Assembly: GCF_026262505.1 (NCBI RefSeq)
Contig: NC_067203.1
Span: 23,045,411 to 23,109,410, forward strand
Origin: Trichomonas vaginalis G3
Lineage: Eukaryota; Parabasalia; Trichomonadida; Trichomonadidae
DNA length: 64,000 nt
Direction: 5' to 3'
The position numbers and the translations under genes are program-made. Every line of letters starts with the position of its first letter. Position 1 is the first letter of the stretch. The notes beneath the pieces are model-generated. The model was not told where the DNA came from, did no database searches, and worked only from the letters and a program-made list of their open reading frames with translations. Below, one piece after another: positions 60,836 through 64,000 of this stretch.

Positions 60836-62001
60836 CTTCAAACTCACAAACTACCGAACAAATAAAGAAAGTAGATGTTTTCTCAAAGACTCGACATGAA
60901 GATGTATGGAGTCATTCGGGAACATGCAGAACAGGACAAATTGTTAGTGGTCCAATTACAGCAGGAAAATCATTTGATTTTAAGCTTCGTTTAAGAATTC
61001 CTGTTAGAAGATTCCTTCCATTAGAAGCTATTCGATTTATTCCAGCTTTTGCAGGAAACATTCAGCTTAAAGTAAAGTTCAGTAGCGACGCCTTACAATG
61101 CACATCTATATCTGTAAATGATATCATTGCTTTCAATCCAACTCTTAAAGTTGCATTTGCTTCAGATTCAAATCCACCGACAAATAAATTTGTTCCATGG
61201 AATGAACCATTCACTATGATAACGAAGGCAGTAGAAGCTAGTGGAACAGTTACTATTACAACTGTAAACCAGCAACTATTTCGAACAAAGATGGATTTTA
61301 ATGAATGTTTCATTCATCCAAAGTCATTCTCTTTAGACCCTAACATTTATACAGAACTTGTAGAACATTATACAAACGAGGCTTTATGTTTTCCTGTTAA
61401 AGTTATGGATTGGATTCCTATGGACGGTTCATTCTCAAAGAATACAGATAGTTCAAGTGCAACATTTACAGCAGCTTATACGCCTATTAATGTTAAAAGT
61501 ATTTGGGCACTATTTAGAAAGAAAGACAACTATTATGTTAATTTTGAGAACCCTAAGTTTAAATATCTTCAGCTTTCCATGGGAGCTTATGGAAATATGC
61601 CTGCAGAACCTGAAAAATCATATGGACCTGTATTTTATGAAATGGTTGCGAACGCTTGCAATACAAACAATGATATGATTGGATTTAATGAAGATGTTAT
61701 GAGGTCATTGGTGGATGATGGTAGTGTGGAACATAAATGGGATAGCTATGACAACACACATTTCTTATGTGGTTTTCCAACAGAAGTGGACTTTTGCTTC
61801 CAGCAAGGTCAAACATCTACTGCTCCAATAACATACAAATTGTCTGTTAAAGGACCTATTGAACTAGCAACTGAAAACGTACCAAAGCCACTTATTGGAT
61901 TTATGAGGGATTGTTGCTTTGCCATTCAGGTGCGTGCTAATGGCATCCCCATAATAAGATTAGATGACTATAACTTAGCTACGGACGACAGTGAGGAATA
62001 A
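60745..62001 (+). CDS. Major capsid protein (double jelly-roll), main part
   Basis: Open from 60745; the first internal ATG is at 61216, but homologous-looking sequence starts earlier: GYQILANGRIVYSQDNAREEAY, RLRIPVRRFLPLEAIRFIPAFAGNIQLKVKF. It continues through SVWALF-like IWALFRKKDNYYVN.ENPKFKYLQL and FCFQQGQT to the C-terminus NGIPIIRLDDYNL. The two-part beta-rich layout with an N-terminal helix region in the preceding fragment is that of the Polinton major capsid protein (double jelly-roll, related to adenovirus hexon-type capsids). With 60425-60835 the full protein is about 525 residues, the usual size. Only the frameshift near 60750 breaks it. Confidence 0.87.
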   Translation, partial: RFLYAVAGYQILANGRIVYSQDNAREEAYITSNSQTTEQIKKVDVFSKTRHEDVWSHSGTCRTGQIVSGPITAGKSFDFKLRLRIPVRRFLPLEAIRFIPAFAGNIQLKVKFSSDALQCTSISVNDIIAFNPTLKVAFASDSNPPTNKFVPWNEPFTMITKAVEASGTVTITTVNQQLFRTKMDFNECFIHPKSFSLDPNIYTELVEHYTNEALCFPVKVMDWIPMDGSFSKNTDSSSATFTAAYTPINVKSIWALFRKKDNYYVNFENPKFKYLQLSMGAYGNMPAEPEKSYGPVFYEMVANACNTNNDMIGFNEDVMRSLVDDGSVEHKWDSYDNTHFLCGFPTEVDFCFQQGQTSTAPITYKLSVKGPIELATENVPKPLIGFMRDCCFAIQVRANGIPIIRLDDYNLATDDSEE

Positions 62002-62031
62002 AGGATGAACGTTTATTTTTAAAGCTTATAA

Positions 62032-62489
62032 ATGAGTTCTTCATCAAGCTCTCGTGAACCTTCACCATCTATGAAACAAACTTTACCAAACGATTATGGA
62101 GCACCTATTGAATATTTCTTACGAGCTGCACAATGGCAAAGAGCAGTCTCACCAAGGTTAGGTGTTCCACCAGCTCCTGTCAAAAATAGCATTTGGTCAA
62201 GTCCTTATATAAATATGGTCTCCCACTAGGTTTGCTAGCTACAGCAGGAGCAGTTATGATGTTGAAAAGAAATAAAGCAAATGTTGTAAATAATACTGAA
62301 GTAGCTGAAGTTAAACAAACTCCGACACCATCGCCAAAACCAACGCCTTCACAAACAACACCTTCAATGACTCCTGAACCTATGGAATTACAAACTCCTG
62401 TTCAAAAGTCAACTCCAAAACCGACTCCAACATTTAAACCAGAACCTACTCCTCAAATAAATCGTAAAACTCCTGCGTTTCCTTACTGA
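62032..62489 (+). pseudogene. Small membrane protein with Pro/Thr-rich tail, frameshifted
   Basis: Two overlapping frames (62032-62229 and 62193-62489, the second without ATG) read as one protein of about 150 residues. It has an N-terminal Ser-rich part with DYGAPIEYFLRAAQWQ, then after a shift near 62200 a short hydrophobic helix (GLPLGLLATAGAVMML) and a tail of Pro-Thr repeats (TPTPSPKPTP). A membrane-anchored protein with a proline-rich tail suits a minor virion protein; function unknown. It lies 30 bp behind the capsid gene. Confidence 0.6.
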
Positions 62490-62537
62490 AAAAATAACGT
62501 TATTTTTATTTAATATTAAAATTTTTATTTGATTGAA

Positions 62538-62780
62538 ATGACGACTAAAGTCACTGAAGCAATGAAACAAAAGTTTTTGGTAGAATACATTAAATCAGGA
62601 ATTATTCCAGAAGGTTTTTACATTCATACTATGAAGGATGGTAGAGTTCAGTTTAGAAAGATAAAGCAACCATTAGATAAAGAAGGAATTTTGAGAAAGA
62701 TTAAACTTCATGAGGACAACATTGCTGAACTTAAGAAGAAGTTAGAAGAGTTGGAGAAAGCAGACGACAGAGAGTTATAA
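62538..62780 (+). CDS. Unknown Maverick protein (80 residues), paralogue of 59963
   Basis: The ATG at 62538 is chosen over an upstream non-ATG frame. It contains EGFYIHTMKDGRVQFRKIKQPL, like the gene at 59963, and ends in a coiled coil (LHEDNIAELKKKLEELEK). The frame ends 11 bp inside the right terminal repeat. Intact. Confidence 0.65.
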   Translation: MTTKVTEAMKQKFLVEYIKSGIIPEGFYIHTMKDGRVQFRKIKQPLDKEGILRKIKLHEDNIAELKKKLEELEKADDREL

Positions 62781-63432
62781 AGCAATGAATTCAACAGGGT
62801 AGAAATGAGGTTAGAAATGAGGTTAGAAATCGGGTTAGATCTCACCACTTCACCTAAATTTATTTTTGTGCTATGTTTTCATACGTGTGAGGGTGGTGAG
62901 ATCATTTATTTTTTATTTTATTTTTTAAAATTATTTTTATTTTATTTGGATGTAATGACAGAACAAAAGCAACTCATACAAATCAAAACATATAACAAAC
63001 ATACATTTAAACATTTATTCTTCCTTCCTGAGCATAACATGTTCTTTCAAATACATCCGAGACCAGTTGACTTTTCATTGACTGTTTATAAAGATAGAAA
63101 TAGTTATATCATTAAACCATACGATGACGAAGGTAAGTTATGTAAATTGTACGTTAAGAAGTTAGAGAAAGTTTATGGCTTCAAGTATGACTACAATAGG
63201 GTTAACACTGATGATGAAGATATTGAGGAAAATTTATGAGAACATTAGTGAAGTTGTTAGTGAGAACGATAGTGAGGTGAAATTGTTGGCGGCTTTGTAA
63301 ATATTTAAGGTTAAGTTAGTTTTTGCGTTCATGTTGTAAAATATACGTTAATGGTTTTGTAAAGTGTCAAATTCACAAGTATTGGGTAAGGTGGAACGCA
63401 GTGCCACCATACCCAAGACTTGTATACTAACT
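62770..63432. repeat. Right terminal inverted repeat, 663 bp
   Basis: Inverse of 41885-42547, the same length. The outer 200 bp that I compared base by base show no difference. Contains the second copy of the 94-residue gene. Confidence 0.93.
62955..63239 (+). CDS. Terminal-repeat-encoded 94-residue protein, right copy
   Basis: Identical protein to 42078-42362, reading toward the right end of the element. Two identical copies at the tips make a single-copy loss harmless and let the two be kept the same by repair or replication of the terminal repeats. Function unknown. Confidence 0.7.
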   Translation: MTEQKQLIQIKTYNKHTFKHLFFLPEHNMFFQIHPRPVDFSLTVYKDRNSYIIKPYDDEGKLCKLYVKKLEKVYGFKYDYNRVNTDDEDIEENL

Positions 63433-63437
63433 ATAAT
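63433..63437. repeat. Target-site duplication of the Maverick, right copy (ATAAT)
   Basis: Matches 41880-41884. Confidence 0.8.
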
Positions 63438-63605
63438 AACACACCGCATGAAGATCTCCCAATTAATCCATTAACTGGAACAAATTACACGCCAAATCAA
63501 ATGTATCAGCTGAAACCGAAATACACAAATGCAGATACAGAAAGGTTGTGGCAAATATGGGATACAGATACAGGCATGACCGCTGTTGACACATTCACAG
63601 CGTAA
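63438..63605 (+). pseudogene. rve-type DDE integrase, 3' part, behind the Maverick
   Basis: Encodes 55 residues, NTPHEDLPINPLTGTNYTPNQMYQL and so on, typical of the end of an integrase core (the Y.N..PH..L..TP....), ending in TAA at 63603-63605. It continues the frame of 41078-41884 if one target-site copy is left out. Confidence 0.85.
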
Positions 63606-64000
63606 TAATAAACATAATTTTTTAATTTCATTTTTAACAAGTTTTTTTAAATGTATGTAATGAATAATTCATTAGAGTATGATAATGCACATTGTAACAG
63701 AATAGAACAATCACCAAATTTTTTTTTTTGAAATTAAAAAATAAAAGTAAAAAGTATAAAGTAATCTAACCAAAAAAGATATTTAAAAGAATTTTGGAAA
63801 AAACAGAATAAGGATAATAATATTATTTTAGATACACAATCGATGTACTGAAGAATAATCCGGTAAAATGATGATATAAAATTAGATTATTTTACAAGTA
63901 GCTAAAAGAATAAAACTATAATATAAAATAAATGAAGTTTAATGAAACAATAAAGGTTAAATAAATAATAAAGATTTTTAATTTATATCAGTATTGAGAA
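63606..64000. other. AT-rich flank, nothing recognised
   Basis: 3' flank of the split integrase gene. Poly-A/T tracts only. Confidence 0.5.

Larger units (their letters stand above)
41885..63432. mobile_element. Maverick/Polinton, 21.5 kb, complete ends
   Basis: A self-synthesising DNA transposon with 663-bp inverted repeats, AG...CT termini and a 5-bp target duplication. It carries the Polinton core set (packaging ATPase, major capsid protein, protein-primed polymerase B, integrase) and about 15 further genes. Five genes are frameshifted: fibre, integrase, polymerase, capsid and a small membrane protein. I find no Ulp1/adenain-type protease. Genes are packed on both strands with gaps of tens of bases. 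Confidence 0.95.

Overview
This window looks like a chromosomal segment of a parabasalid protist of the Trichomonas/Tritrichomonas type. The evidence is its AT-rich, apparently intron-less genes, surface proteins of the BspA/TpLRR leucine-rich-repeat family, TCA-type initiator motifs just upstream of some start codons (17048, 41078), and a very high load of DNA transposons that includes a full-length Maverick/Polinton. The species cannot be fixed from the sequence alone.

Layout. 1-1832: degraded end of a large element, with the N-terminal part of a family B DNA polymerase that runs off the left edge and a multiply frameshifted unknown gene. 1890-2850: two tandem-repeat arrays. 3965-11686: two divergent BspA-like surface-protein genes (the left one frameshifted) separated by a cluster of hairpins. 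11728-12684: broken glycosyltransferase-like gene. 13221-18786: acidic coiled-coil protein, a 470-bp MITE, ribosomal protein eL24, a small unknown gene and a zinc-finger protein. 19838-22158: an array of strong hairpins and a TA-flanked 1.27-kb transposon with a tRNA-like insert. 22175-24592: polytopic membrane protein. 24668-26978: a Mutator-like element (9-bp target duplication) with a fold-back element nested inside. 28951-39801: Myb-type factor, GDA1/CD39-type nucleotidase with a premature stop, a Vps8-like vesicle-tethering protein with a large acidic insert, and UDP-glucose 4-epimerase.

41885-63432 is a 21.5-kb Maverick/Polinton with essentially identical 663-bp terminal inverted repeats. 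It starts with AG, has a 5-bp target duplication (ATAAT), and sits inside the DDE domain of an unrelated integrase gene (41078-41884 plus 63438-63605), whose frame continues exactly across the insertion. It encodes a packaging ATPase, double-jelly-roll major capsid protein, protein-primed DNA polymerase B, its own integrase, two KilA-N proteins, several likely virion proteins and a large fibre whose C-terminus is of phage tail-collar type. Polymerase, integrase, capsid, fibre and a small membrane protein all carry frameshifts, while the terminal repeats look newly made. This points to recent insertion of an already defective copy moved in trans, or to base-call errors confined to this element. 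I see no adenovirus-type cysteine protease.

The genes fall into three groups that do not form operons: ordinary host genes (translation, sugar metabolism, trafficking, transcription), host surface genes, and mobile elements. Within the Maverick, the genes are packed in divergent and convergent pairs with gaps of about 16-90 bp and 4-bp overlaps, and the capsid/packaging genes, replication genes and putative host-interaction genes form the usual virus-like set.
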